The notes: generated from the letters alone by a model not told the origin. Positions 7,367-14,206 are shown, counted from the first letter of the stretch. The stretch: DNA of 15,763 bases from Piscirickettsiaceae bacterium (GCA_002401365.1 NVSW01000017.1:1-15763); one strand, 5' to 3'. Numbers and translations are program-made.

Positions 7367-8011
7367 TTACCTGCTTTCCATTGCTATAAAACCACGTGCT
7401 GTATAAAACAATAACATAATAGCGATAGCCATAAGTACATGATAAATCACATTATGGTTGAACCACAGGGGGTGCAAGCTATAACCTGACTGTTGAATGC
7501 CAGCGGCAATAAATGTCAATAACAAGCCTACAGCACCCGATAAGATAAACAGCTGGCGACGCTTATAAAACGTCCACAATAAGGCGGCAAGCATAGAAGC
7601 GGTTGCGGGGAGGTAGAAAGTGATGGCAATTAGTAACGTATTATTTACTAGAATAATAACACCACAATAAACGATGAATGCACCAACAATATAGCGGCTA
7701 AACCGTTTATTACTATGTTCCCTAGCAAAAAGAATGCTGCTTATCATATAAGCCGAAACAGCAACAGCGCCTAGACTAATAAGGGTTAAATTCCAAACTA
7801 ATGTGTAAAAAGGGGAGCTTTCATCATTAACAAAGCCATGGCTCGTTCCACCTATAAAGGCGGACAAACCAAGGACACAAAAAAACACGACAAACCACCT
7901 AAATAACGCTGTTGAATGAGAGCGCTGTTGAAGTAATAAATAGGTTATTACGGCGCACTCAATCGCTAAGCCATAATCTGTTAGGGTAACGCCAGGTTCG
8001 GTAATAGTCAC
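7367..8011 (-). CDS. Polytopic membrane protein with CREST-like Ser/His motifs
   Basis: This 214-residue integral membrane protein has about seven hydrophobic segments, near 13-28, 37-54, 68-94, 106-124, 126-146, 153-172 and 187-206. Notable polar residues sit at membrane edges: GGTSHGF (54-60, Ser57 and His58), Asn75, and HPLWFNHNVIYH (180-191, with His180, His186 and His191). This Ser/His layout recalls the CREST superfamily (alkaline ceramidases, PAQR receptors) of metal-dependent membrane hydrolases and related bacterial families of unknown function such as DUF6962. That comparison is by motif only. The start codon is GTG at 8011 with no clear Shine-Dalgarno; there is no early in-frame ATG alternative. 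It is probably cotranscribed with the downstream hydrolase. Confidence 0.78.
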   Translation of the reverse strand: MTITEPGVTLTDYGLAIECAVITYLLLQQRSHSTALFRWFVVFFCVLGLSAFIGGTSHGFVNDESSPFYTLVWNLTLISLGAVAVSAYMISSILFAREHSNKRFSRYIVGAFIVYCGVIILVNNTLLIAITFYLPATASMLAALLWTFYKRRQLFILSGAVGLLLTFIAAGIQQSGYSLHPLWFNHNVIYHVLMAIAIMLLFYTARGFIAMESR

Positions 8012-8090
8012 TGTTGGCTAAATTGGCTTCGGCCTTACTTATTATTAAGAGTATGTGTTTCCACTAAAATATTCTATAACGCTAGAACAG

Positions 8091-8137
8091 GGAATAGTTA
8101 TTCCATCTACTGTATTAATCTAGCATAACGGTATGCT
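8091..8137. promoter_or_regulatory. Two small palindromes upstream of the membrane-protein gene
   Basis: GGAATA-GT-TATTCC lies at 8091-8104, and AGCATA-ACGG-TATGCT at 8122-8137; both have perfect arms. They lie 80-126 bp upstream of the GTG start at 8011, where operators or leader hairpins could act. No convincing -35/-10 pair was found, so the role is a guess. Confidence 0.3.
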
Positions 8138-8178
8138 CATGGATAAAAAAGCTATTTGGGGTAATTAAGTACGGTTTA

Positions 8179-8218
8179 AAATAGCGCCTACCTACTCATT
8201 GTATGGCAGGCACTATTT
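8179..8218 (-). terminator. Hairpin downstream of the AhpD-like gene
   Basis: On the plus strand, AAATAG(c)GCCT(a)CC at 8179-8192 pairs with GG(c)AGGC(a)CTATTT at 8205-8218. That gives 12 base pairs with two mismatches and a 12-nt loop. It begins 23 bp past the stop codon of the minus-strand gene ending at 8241. Read in that direction it ends in CTATTTTAAA, a short U-rich tail. Confidence 0.5.
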
Positions 8219-8240
8219 AGTTGAATTATCTACCTTAAAA

Positions 8241-8777
8241 CTAAATAAATTTTTCGAACATTGAGTCAACGGGCGTCTCTGCTAAGTGATTAGTGTAGTT
8301 GCTCATTACCTTTTGTGCCATTCCCACAAGAATGCCTAGGAGGTGCTTGTTTTCGTAACCCGCTTTGTAGAAAGCGTCACGTTCTTCATCACTTAAATGG
8401 CCGCGGTTTTGTACTAGTGACAGGGTTGTTTTGTGTAAAACCTGTAATTTTTCATTCGGTAATGATTGGCGGTTTAATAAGGCATCAATAATATCTTGGT
8501 CAACATTCATCATATGGGCTATTCCTGTATGTGCAGGTATGCAGTAATGGCACTGATGCTCAACGTTAATAGTTTGCCAAATGACGGTTAATTCATCTGC
8601 ATTAAAGCCTGTTTCTTGAAACCATTCGTGTAATTGCTTGTAGGCATTTAGGGCAGTAGGCGACTCCGCCATAACGGCGTGTAGGTTTGGAACCATACCA
8701 AATGATTTTATTGAGTTTTCTAATAAAGGTATGCTATTTGAAGGCGCAGTTTGTAAATTATGTAATTGGAATTTCAT
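8241..8777 (-). CDS. Carboxymuconolactone decarboxylase / AhpD-like protein
   Basis: This 178-residue helical protein belongs to the carboxymuconolactone decarboxylase (CMD)/AhpD-like superfamily. The motif EHQCHYCIPAH (73-83) supplies Glu73, the redox pair Cys76/Cys79 and His83 in the order of the AhpD active site (E...CxxC...H), which suggests a thiol peroxidase or disulfide reductase role in the cytoplasm. The N-terminal PLLENSIKSFGMVPNLHAVMA and the following helix are typical of the stand-alone CMD group. The physiological substrate is not evident. AGGAG sits 7 nt before the ATG. A TetR-family gene lies 57 bp upstream on the same strand, with a degenerate copy of that regulator's palindrome in between, so the repressor probably controls this gene. 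Confidence 0.87.
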   Translation of the reverse strand: MKFQLHNLQTAPSNSIPLLENSIKSFGMVPNLHAVMAESPTALNAYKQLHEWFQETGFNADELTVIWQTINVEHQCHYCIPAHTGIAHMMNVDQDIIDALLNRQSLPNEKLQVLHKTTLSLVQNRGHLSDEERDAFYKAGYENKHLLGILVGMAQKVMSNYTNHLAETPVDSMFEKFI

Positions 8778-8804
8778 TGTATTCTCCTAAAGTATTTTAA
8801 ATAT

Positions 8805-8818
8805 GTACCATTTGATCC
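8805..8818 (-). promoter_or_regulatory. Degenerate second TetR operator before the AhpD-like gene
   Basis: The 14-mer GTACCATTTGATCC matches the core of the tetR palindrome (GAACCAATTGGTTC) at 10 of 14 positions, including the ACCA...TTG centre. It lies 28 bp upstream of the AhpD-like start. A -35-like TTTACA is at 8831-8826 on the minus strand, so the site would sit in the promoter spacer, as in the tetR promoter. The -10 is poor. Confidence 0.4.
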
Positions 8819-8834
8819 AAAAATATGTAAATTT

Positions 8835-9425
8835 TTATTCGAGGACGGTTAGTGTTAATAATATGATGTCATCGACTGTTTTGCGTTCGGCGCCTGCTTT
8901 TATCATATTGCGCAAACCGCTAATACTGCTAACGAGATAAACGGCGGTACTTCTTGGGTTTTTATCAATAGGTATCTCCCCTTGTTGTTGTGATTGTGTA
9001 ACCGCGAGTTCGAAAATGTTGATTAGGCTTTCTATACTAGACAGCACCATTTTTGATATTTCAGGGTCATTTTGTGAAAATTCATTTGCTGTATTCATTA
9101 GCAGACAGCCCTTTGGCACGGTAGAACCAGCGGCTTCATCCGCTATGTTTTGAAACACAGATGTTATAAAAAATTTACTACTGGGTGCTGTGTTTAGCTG
9201 CTGAAGAAAACTATCGGCTAACATACTTTGGTAGGACTGAATGCAACGTTGGAATAGAGCGTGTTTACTATGGAAAGTTTGGTAGAAGGAGCTTTTTGAC
9301 AAGTGCATTGAGCTAATAAGGTTTTGCAGCGATGTCGCTTCATAGCCATTACGCCAGAATAATTCCATTGCACTTTTTACTGCAAGTTCGGGGTTAAACT
9401 CGAGAGGTCTACCAATTTTATTCAT
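8835..9425 (-). CDS. TetR/AcrR-family transcriptional repressor
   Basis: This 196-residue regulator has an N-terminal TetR DNA-binding domain with helix-turn-helix about 31-58 (TSLQNLISSMHLSKSSFYQTF, recognition helix around LSKSSFYQTF). The C-terminal ligand-binding and dimerisation domain includes PKGCLLMNTANE (104-115), a motif shared by many TetR proteins near redox and detoxification genes. Its inducer cannot be read from the sequence; Cys107 is a possible sensing residue only by position. A perfect 22-bp palindrome overlaps its own promoter (9434-9455), strongly implying autorepression. It is followed by the AhpD-like gene. No Shine-Dalgarno is seen, and the predicted transcription start coincides with the ATG. 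It lies 109 bp after acr3 on the same strand but has its own promoter. Confidence 0.95.
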   Translation of the reverse strand: MNKIGRPLEFNPELAVKSAMELFWRNGYEATSLQNLISSMHLSKSSFYQTFHSKHALFQRCIQSYQSMLADSFLQQLNTAPSSKFFITSVFQNIADEAAGSTVPKGCLLMNTANEFSQNDPEISKMVLSSIESLINIFELAVTQSQQQGEIPIDKNPRSTAVYLVSSISGLRNMIKAGAERKTVDDIILLTLTVLE

Positions 9426-9460
9426 GGCATCAATTTAGAACCAATTGGTTCTAAAGTCAA
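9426..9460 (-). promoter_or_regulatory. tetR promoter with predicted leaderless start
   Basis: On the minus strand, TTGACT (9460-9455) and TAAATT (9437-9432) are exactly 17 bp apart. Six bases (GATGCC) separate the -10 from the ATG, so the canonical +1 is the A of the start codon. The spacer is filled by the palindromic operator. Confidence 0.6.
9434..9455. promoter_or_regulatory. 22-bp perfect palindrome, TetR operator
   Basis: The left half TTTAGAACCAA and right half TTGGTTCTAAA are exact reverse complements with no spacer. The site lies between and partly over the -35 and -10 of the tetR promoter, 8 bp from the start codon. That is the usual geometry for TetR-family autorepression. Confidence 0.85.
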
Positions 9461-9534
9461 ATAAAAATGTTTCTATACCGATTTAGAAGAGGCGTGCTAA
9501 ACCTTTTAATAAGATGTTTTTCAGGTAGCTAGCG

Positions 9535-10578
9535 TTACGCAAAGTGTCGGCGAGTTCGATTTGCAAATGCCACTAGAGATAGCATTACCGGCACTTCGAC
9601 CAAGACGCCAACGACTGTTGCAAGCGCAGCACCAGAGTGCAAGCCAAATAGACTAATGGCAACAGCTACAGCCAATTCGAAGAAGTTAGAGGTGCCTATC
9701 AGTGCTGCAGGAGCAGCCGTATTAAATGGTACGCGCCATAGATAACCCCAGCCATATGCTAGAAAGAAAATGCCATAACTTTGGATGAGTAATGGTATTG
9801 CAATTAAGACAATCACCATGGGTTGACCAATGATGGTTTGTGCCTGAAAGCCAAACAACAGAACAACGGTGGCTAGTAGCCCAAGTATTGAATATGGTTT
9901 TATGCTGTCACTAAAGCGAGTAATACGTTCTTGGTTACCGCCTGAGTTTACAAGTATTTTACGAGTAATGTAGCCTGCAGCTAACGGAATAATAACGTAA
10001 AGAATGACGGACAGTATTAATGTTTCCCATGGCACAATAATGTTGGTGACACCCAATAACAATGCAGTTAATGGCGCAAATGCAAATACCATAATAATAT
10101 CATTTATGGATACTTGTACTAGGGTGTAATTTGCATCGCCGCGTACTAGTTGGCTCCATACAAATACCATGGCAGTGCAGGGTGCAACACCCAGTAAAAT
10201 CATTCCAGCAATATATTGTTTTGCTGTTTGTGGGTCTACCATTCCAACAAATAAGTGTTCAAAAAATAAGATCCCCAAAGCAGCCATGGTAAATGGTTTT
10301 ATTAACCAATTGACGACTAACGTGATGCACAAGCCCTTAGGTTTTTTGCCCACATCTTTTAGTGAAGCAAAATCAACATTGACCATCATCGGGTAGATCA
10401 TAATCCAAATAAAAATGGCCACGACGAGGTTAACATTGGCATATTCAAGGGTCGCGATTAACTGGAATATACTTGGGAATAGGACGCCAAACAGAACACC
10501 TAATAGGATGCATAGGCCAATCCAGACAGATAAATAGCGTTCAAATAAGCCCATAGTTGATGCAGTATTGTCATTCAT
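9535..10578 (-). CDS. acr3: Arsenite efflux permease Acr3
   Basis: This 347-residue inner-membrane carrier of the Acr3 (BART superfamily) type extrudes arsenite, probably driven by the proton motive force. About ten transmembrane helices are visible. The family motif [13 protein letters not shown] (130-142) carries the essential cysteine, Cys134. [18 protein letters not shown] (295-312) and GVLVEVPVM (324-332) with Glu328 correspond to the broken-helix region conserved in Acr3. Its start overlaps the arsC stop by 4 bp (ATGA), which indicates translational coupling. With ArsC it completes the route: arsenate is reduced to arsenite, which is then exported. Length is typical. It is unrelated to the ArsB type. 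Confidence 0.97.
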   Translation of the reverse strand: MNDNTASTMGLFERYLSVWIGLCILLGVLFGVLFPSIFQLIATLEYANVNLVVAIFIWIMIYPMMVNVDFASLKDVGKKPKGLCITLVVNWLIKPFTMAALGILFFEHLFVGMVDPQTAKQYIAGMILLGVAPCTAMVFVWSQLVRGDANYTLVQVSINDIIMVFAFAPLTALLLGVTNIIVPWETLILSVILYVIIPLAAGYITRKILVNSGGNQERITRFSDSIKPYSILGLLATVVLLFGFQAQTIIGQPMVIVLIAIPLLIQSYGIFFLAYGWGYLWRVPFNTAAPAALIGTSNFFELAVAVAISLFGLHSGAALATVVGVLVEVPVMLSLVAFANRTRRHFA

Positions 10579-10985
10579 AATAATTCTGTTTTAATTTGTT
10601 GCTGTAGTAGATAGAAAGCACTATCAAAGGCTTCGTTTATTTCTTTATCATTTGTATTTACGCTGGCAGGATCAGGCGTACTCCAATGAAGCTTTAATGC
10701 ATCGCCAAGGAATAACGGGCAGCTTTCGTTAGCGGCTTGATCACAAACGGTTATGACATAGTCAAATGACATATCAATAAATTCATCCCATGATTTACTT
10801 CGGGGCTTACCTGGGTCTACATTGTGGCGAATTAATGTTTCGATTGATTTTGGGTGTATATGCCCAGTTGGAAACCTACCCGCGCTAACGGCTTTAAAAG
10901 CACCATTTCCAAGCTTATTGATTAACGCTTCGGCAATGATGGATCGGCAGGAATTTCCAGTACAAAGAACAAGAACATTTTTCAT
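10575..10985 (-). CDS. arsC: Arsenate reductase ArsC, thioredoxin-coupled LMW-phosphatase type
   Basis: This 136-residue cytoplasmic enzyme reduces arsenate to arsenite. It has the low-molecular-weight phosphatase P-loop CTGNSCRS (8-15) with nucleophile Cys8. Cys81 and Cys89 in [12 protein letters not shown] (79-90) form the redox relay of the Staphylococcus pI258-type enzyme, which is recycled by thioredoxin. PDPA (104-107) contributes the general-acid Asp105. All three catalytic cysteines are present, so it should be active. It is the second gene of arsR-arsC-acr3, 10 bp after arsR and overlapping acr3 by 4 bp. Confidence 0.97.
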   Translation of the reverse strand: MKNVLVLCTGNSCRSIIAEALINKLGNGAFKAVSAGRFPTGHIHPKSIETLIRHNVDPGKPRSKSWDEFIDMSFDYVITVCDQAANESCPLFLGDALKLHWSTPDPASVNTNDKEINEAFDSAFYLLQQQIKTELL

Positions 10986-10995
10986 GCAAAGATTC

Positions 10996-11358
10996 TTACG
11001 TTGATGGTTGGTAGAAATCGCTTAGTTTGATAATGGAGCAACCATTTATTTTATCTTCACGAATGCTCGCAAATTCCTCGCTACAGCAGTCTTTGACCAT
11101 AAAACCAATTAAATCACGCGTGATATCAAAATTAGCAGAATAAATAATCGAACGGCCTTCTTTTTTCGAGAAAATAATACCTGCATTCGACAAATGATTA
11201 AGGTGGAAGGATAAAGTATTGTGTGGCACATTTAAGGTGCCGCTAATCACGCCGGCGGCAAGACCACTTGGCCCAGCTTCTACGAGTAAGCGAAAGGCTC
11301 GTAGCCGAGTTTCTTGTGATAGGGCGTCAAATATAATAATTGCTTCTTGTATATCCAT
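10996..11358 (-). CDS. arsR: ArsR-family arsenite-responsive repressor
   Basis: This 120-residue winged-helix repressor of the ArsR/SmtB family starts with the typical FDALSQETRLRAFRLL (10-25). The recognition helix is near VPHNTLSFHLNHL (44-56), followed by the beta-wing KKEGRSIIYS (65-74). It lacks the ELCVCDL metal site of plasmid R773 ArsR. Its cysteines are C-terminal instead: Cys91-Cys92 and Cys107. This resembles the Acidithiobacillus ferrooxidans type, in which three C-terminal cysteines bind As(III). As first gene of the operon it should repress its own promoter and be released by arsenite. No Shine-Dalgarno precedes the ATG, and the predicted transcript begins at the ATG. Confidence 0.97.
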   Translation of the reverse strand: MDIQEAIIIFDALSQETRLRAFRLLVEAGPSGLAAGVISGTLNVPHNTLSFHLNHLSNAGIIFSKKEGRSIIYSANFDITRDLIGFMVKDCCSEEFASIREDKINGCSIIKLSDFYQPST

Positions 11359-11393
11359 GTGTCTAGAATAATGGACATATTAAACATTGTCAA
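11359..11393 (-). promoter_or_regulatory. ars operon promoter, predicted leaderless, with TGTC/GACA dyads
   Basis: On the minus strand, consensus TTGACA (11393-11388) and TATTCT (11370-11365, 4 of 6) are 17 bp apart, and six bases (AGACAC) precede the arsR ATG. The canonical +1 is therefore the A of ATG. An imperfect dyad, TGTGTC (11358-11363) with GACATA (11374-11379) on the plus strand, is centred on the -10, and another TGTC lies at 11388-11391. This is a plausible ArsR operator. Confidence 0.6.
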
Positions 11394-11517
11394 TAAATTA
11401 GCTTTTTTTAAGTCGCACTGTTTGAAATATGGTTTGGTAAATAGCTAAGAACATACTTTTATAAAATAGTTAGCGTGCTGTGTTTAAATAATCATAAATT
11501 ATTTACTAAAGATGGCG

Positions 11518-12042
11518 ATGGCTTTAAATTCAACTATCAATAAAGTTTCTCTTAATATTTCTAACATGGATTCACATTATTATGAGAGTCATGAATTAAC
11601 AGTTGCGCAACACCCGTCAGAGAATGACGTCCGTTTTATGATTCGGCTAATTGCATTTATGCTGAACGCACATGAAAGGCTAAGCTTTACAAAAGGCTTG
11701 TCGACAGATGATGAACCGGAACTTTGGCAAAAGTCGCTTACGGGTGAGATTGAGCTGTGGATCGATTTAGGTCAGCCAGATGAGAAGCGAATTCGTAAGG
11801 CATGTGGATTATCCAAACAGGTTATTATTTATACTTACCATGAAGGAAAAGCTAGCGTTTGGTGGCAACAACAACGCGATAAATTGGCACGGTTTAAGAA
11901 CCTAAAGGTCTTTCACATTCATGCCGATGGTGCAGCAGCGATGGTTAAGCGAAACATGTCGCTGCAATGCAGTATCCAAGATGGTGAAATGTATTTGAAT
12001 AATGATGATTTAAACCAAGTTGTTACCCTGAAAGCGTACTAA
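11518..12042 (+). CDS. yaeQ: YaeQ family protein
   Basis: This 174-residue protein is a clear YaeQ homologue (E. coli YaeQ is 181 residues). The fold is PD-(D/E)XK nuclease-like, and the family's biochemical activity is not established. Numbering from the start at 11518, recognisable features are MALNSTINKVSL at the N-terminus, HPSENDVRFMIRLIAFML (32-49), the KGLSTDDEPELW segment (58-69), LWIDLGQPDEKRIRKAC (80-96) and VWWQQQRDKL (117-126). An ATG two codons upstream (11512) is also open, but the family starts with MALxxTI, so 11518 is preferred. Neither has a strong Shine-Dalgarno. It is divergent from the ars operon with a 150-bp spacer and appears to be its own transcription unit. Confidence 0.94.
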   Translation: MALNSTINKVSLNISNMDSHYYESHELTVAQHPSENDVRFMIRLIAFMLNAHERLSFTKGLSTDDEPELWQKSLTGEIELWIDLGQPDEKRIRKACGLSKQVIIYTYHEGKASVWWQQQRDKLARFKNLKVFHIHADGAAAMVKRNMSLQCSIQDGEMYLNNDDLNQVVTLKAY

Positions 12043-12055
12043 TGCCCAGTTAAAT

Positions 12056-12081
12056 TAACGTCAGGGTGTTAAGGGTTTTTT
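12056..12081 (+). terminator. Weak hairpin with T-run after yaeQ
   Basis: TTAAC and GTTAA arms (roughly 12056-12073) flank an 8-nt loop and are followed by GGGTTTTTT. The stem is only 5 bp, so this is a marginal intrinsic terminator between yaeQ and the START-domain gene. Confidence 0.35.
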
Positions 12082-12144
12082 AATATATACAGGACATACT
12101 TTAAATATTGTAGTACAAATTGTTAATGAATTAAGGCGGGTCAA

Positions 12145-12753
12145 ATGAAAATATTATTACTGCTCAGCATGTTTTTATATACAACAACAGCTCTTGCTGG
12201 TGACGCTTGGGAGTTGGCAAAAGATGAAAATGGCATCAAGGTTTACACCCGTACGAACACTGAAACCCAGTTAAAAGACTTTAAGGCAGATATTACTGTG
12301 CAGGCGCCTATCGAACTGGTTAGGCAATATATGTTGTCGTTGGAAGAACATACGAAATGGATGCACGAACGTAAATCATCAAAAGTTATCAAGAAGCTAG
12401 ATGATAAAACGACAATAGTCTATTCAATTACCAACGCGCCTTGGCCAGTCACAGACAGAGATGCCGTGGTTAGTTTCACAGTGAGTGATGGGAATACTGC
12501 TGAGCTTATGCGGTTTGATGTTGAAAATGTTGAAGGGTATGTTCCGGCTAATGAAGGTATGGTGCGTGTGCCATACATAAAAGGCTATTGGGAGTTAATT
12601 AAAGTAACGGCTGGTAGTACTAAAATTGTATTCATGAATGCCGCATCGCCTGGTGGTAGTCTTCCTGATTGGTTAGCCGATTCGTTTGTTTTAGATATGC
12701 CTTATAACAGCCTTAATAATTTCCGGACATTGGTTGAGGCTAAAGAAAAGTAA
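12145..12753 (+). CDS. START-domain protein with signal peptide
   Basis: This 202-residue protein has a Sec signal peptide: Lys2, a hydrophobic core ILLLLSMFLYTTT, and likely cleavage after ALA at 18/19. The rest is a single START-like (SRPBCC) lipid-binding domain with WELAKDENGIKVYTR (21-35), WPVTDRDAVVSF (98-109) and GYWELIKV (146-153). Such bacterial proteins are periplasmic and probably bind a hydrophobic ligand, which is unknown here. The length fits one START domain plus leader. AAGG lies about 8 nt before the ATG. It follows yaeQ by 102 bp on the same strand; the gap holds a weak TTAAC/GTTAA hairpin followed by GGGTTTTTT near 12056-12081, so separate transcription is likely. Confidence 0.91.
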   Translation: MKILLLLSMFLYTTTALAGDAWELAKDENGIKVYTRTNTETQLKDFKADITVQAPIELVRQYMLSLEEHTKWMHERKSSKVIKKLDDKTTIVYSITNAPWPVTDRDAVVSFTVSDGNTAELMRFDVENVEGYVPANEGMVRVPYIKGYWELIKVTAGSTKIVFMNAASPGGSLPDWLADSFVLDMPYNSLNNFRTLVEAKEK

Positions 12754-12926
12754 GACAAAGTGCGTTGATGTGAGTCAACCACGGCATTAAAGACACTTTG
12801 CTACTGGCGAGGGTGTTCACTTCTTTTAGTTGCCGAAAAAGCACCTAAGGTATAAGTCTCGGTAGGGCGGGAACCATCCGTTAAACTGAGACTAAACGAA
12901 CCCAAAAAAAGTTAAGGCATGTGGCC
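12754..12926. other. Convergent spacer with two composite hairpins
   Basis: First element: CAAAGTG (12756-12762) pairs with CACTTTG (12794-12800) and encloses an inner hairpin GTTGA/TCAAC (12764-12779). Second element: AGTCTC (12855-12860) pairs with GAGACT (12888-12893) and encloses GGCGG/CCGTT (12866-12882, two G-U pairs). Neither is followed by a clear T-run on either strand, so they are not textbook terminators. No open frame with a ribosome-binding site is visible. It may be the 3' ends of two convergent messages or a small structured RNA. Confidence 0.45.
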
Positions 12927-13826
12927 TCATATAGCGCATAGCAAAGCGTCTTCTAGTTCTATATGTTTAAAGTTATAACCCGCGTTTAAAACGTTTACAG
13001 GCAATATTCTCTTTCCTGAAAGCAATAACTCCTCACCCATTTGCCCCATTAATAGTTTTATTGCAAACGTTGGCATGGGCAATAGAGTAGGGCGTTTTAG
13101 CACTTTTCCCAAGGTTTTCGTAAACATTTTATTGGTTACTGGATTGGGTGATGTGCCATTAATGGCACCGTTTAAATTATCGTGATGGATGCAATACAAG
13201 ATAATACCCATCAAATCATCTAGGTGAATCCAAGACATCCAATGCTTTCCTGTTCCCATTCTGCCGCCGAGCCCCATTTTAAATGGAGGCAGCATTTTGC
13301 TTAATGCCCCTCCGCCTTTACCTAGTACGATGCCTGTGCGCAATAAACAAGTTCGTATTCCAAGCGCTTCTGCCTGTAATGCGGCAGATTCCCATTGTTG
13401 GCACAATTGGCTAGAAAAACTCTCGTCACCTGTTGCGGATTCGTCAAGAGAATCATTTGTTTCACCAAGACCATAATAACCAATGGCAGAGCCGCTAATG
13501 AAGACTCTGGGCTTATGTTTTATGATTTTAAAATAGCGAATAAGCTTTTCTGTAGTATCCAAACGGCTACTCAAAATACGTTGCTTTTGTTGTTCACTCC
13601 ACCGTTTATTAGCTATCGGTTCTCCCGCCAAATTGATCACGCTGTCAAAAACTACGTCGTCCGTCAGTTGTTCAAGTTCACGAACGCCTTTCAGCGGTGC
13701 TTTAATTGCTTCGGGGTGCCGGCTTAATACCGTAATGTCGTGCTTACCCTCCAATAAACGAGTACAAAGGGCAGAGCCAATAAACCCCGTGCCACCCGTA
13801 ATGAGTACGTTCATTTTGCTAGGCAT
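12927..13826 (-). CDS. SDR39U1/YfcH-type NAD(P)-dependent epimerase (TIGR01777)
   Basis: This 299-residue extended/atypical short-chain dehydrogenase of the YfcH group has a predicted sugar-epimerase fold; natural substrate is unknown. It has the Rossmann motif GGTGFIG (11-17), NLAGEPI (65-71), KRWS (74-77), SGSAIGYYG (111-119) with the Tyr region of the active site, RTGIVLG (163-169), and SWIHLDDL (198-205). The DUF1731 C-terminal region includes RPTLLPMPTFAIKLLMG (245-261) and LLSGKRILP (268-276). Length is typical (about 295-300). Met5 is a possible alternative start because the family begins with M(N/K)ILITGGTGFIG; neither start has a clear Shine-Dalgarno. It lies 27 bp after the DUF2789 gene and is probably in the same operon. 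Confidence 0.95.
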   Translation of the reverse strand: MPSKMNVLITGGTGFIGSALCTRLLEGKHDITVLSRHPEAIKAPLKGVRELEQLTDDVVFDSVINLAGEPIANKRWSEQQKQRILSSRLDTTEKLIRYFKIIKHKPRVFISGSAIGYYGLGETNDSLDESATGDESFSSQLCQQWESAALQAEALGIRTCLLRTGIVLGKGGGALSKMLPPFKMGLGGRMGTGKHWMSWIHLDDLMGIILYCIHHDNLNGAINGTSPNPVTNKMFTKTLGKVLKRPTLLPMPTFAIKLLMGQMGEELLLSGKRILPVNVLNAGYNFKHIELEDALLCAI

Positions 13827-13853
13827 GATATTGATGGGTGTTTGTGTTTATTG

Positions 13854-14084
13854 TTAACGTAGCATCGCATCTAGGTGGTCTGCTATTTCTGTCCAATCGG
13901 CATCTTCATCTTTAACCTGTTTTAAAAAAGATGCTTGGGAAGCGTTCCAAAATCCCGCGTTGCATAACTCTATACCCCCAGACAAGGGCTTATGTTGTCC
14001 GATGAAGGCATCAATTGCTTTATCTGTACTGTCTAGCCCTAATTGATCAAATAATGCGGCTAGAGGATGAATAGGTGTTTCCAT
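13854..14084 (-). CDS. DUF2789 family small protein
   Basis: This protein of 76 residues belongs to the small uncharacterised DUF2789 family of gammaproteobacteria. Numbering from the chosen start, visible features are METPIHPLAALFDQLGLDS (1-19), IDAFIGQHKPL (24-34), and the acidic end DEDADWTEIADHLDAMLR (59-76). The start at 14084 is preferred over the in-frame ATG at 14096, because GGAGG lies 5 nt before 14084 and family members begin with MExPxH. It has no membrane segment or signal peptide and no known function. It is the first gene of a probable two-gene unit with the SDR39U1 epimerase. Confidence 0.85.
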   Translation of the reverse strand: METPIHPLAALFDQLGLDSTDKAIDAFIGQHKPLSGGIELCNAGFWNASQASFLKQVKDEDADWTEIADHLDAMLR

Positions 14085-14109
14085 TACGGCCTCCATTGTT
14101 CAATGTTTG

Positions 14110-14130
14110 GTGTATAAATCTAATATACAC
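14110..14130. promoter_or_regulatory. Interrupted palindrome upstream of DUF2789
   Basis: Perfect 7-bp arms GTGTATA (14110-14116) and TATACAC (14124-14130) are separated by 7 bp. It lies 26 bp upstream of the DUF2789 start in the spacer shared with trhO. It looks like a dimeric repressor site; the regulator is unknown. Confidence 0.45.
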
Positions 14131-14206
14131 TCAAAAAGAAAAGCCTGTTTTACGGAGACAAGTGCTTGTTGGACTAAATTGATTGGGCTGGTGAATTGCT
14201 AAGGGT

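Noticed and set aside
7367..8011. The membrane protein as an immunity protein to the MACPF protein
   Set aside because: No adjacency in an operon with the MACPF gene, it is far larger than typical immunity proteins, and its polar residues suggest an enzyme instead.
9425..9535. tetR and the AhpD-like gene as extra members of the ars operon
   Set aside because: The 109-bp gap contains a complete promoter and operator for tetR, and neither gene is a known arsenic determinant.
12754..12926. A known riboswitch class in the convergent spacer
   Set aside because: I could not match it to any remembered class, and there is no downstream gene on either strand for it to control.
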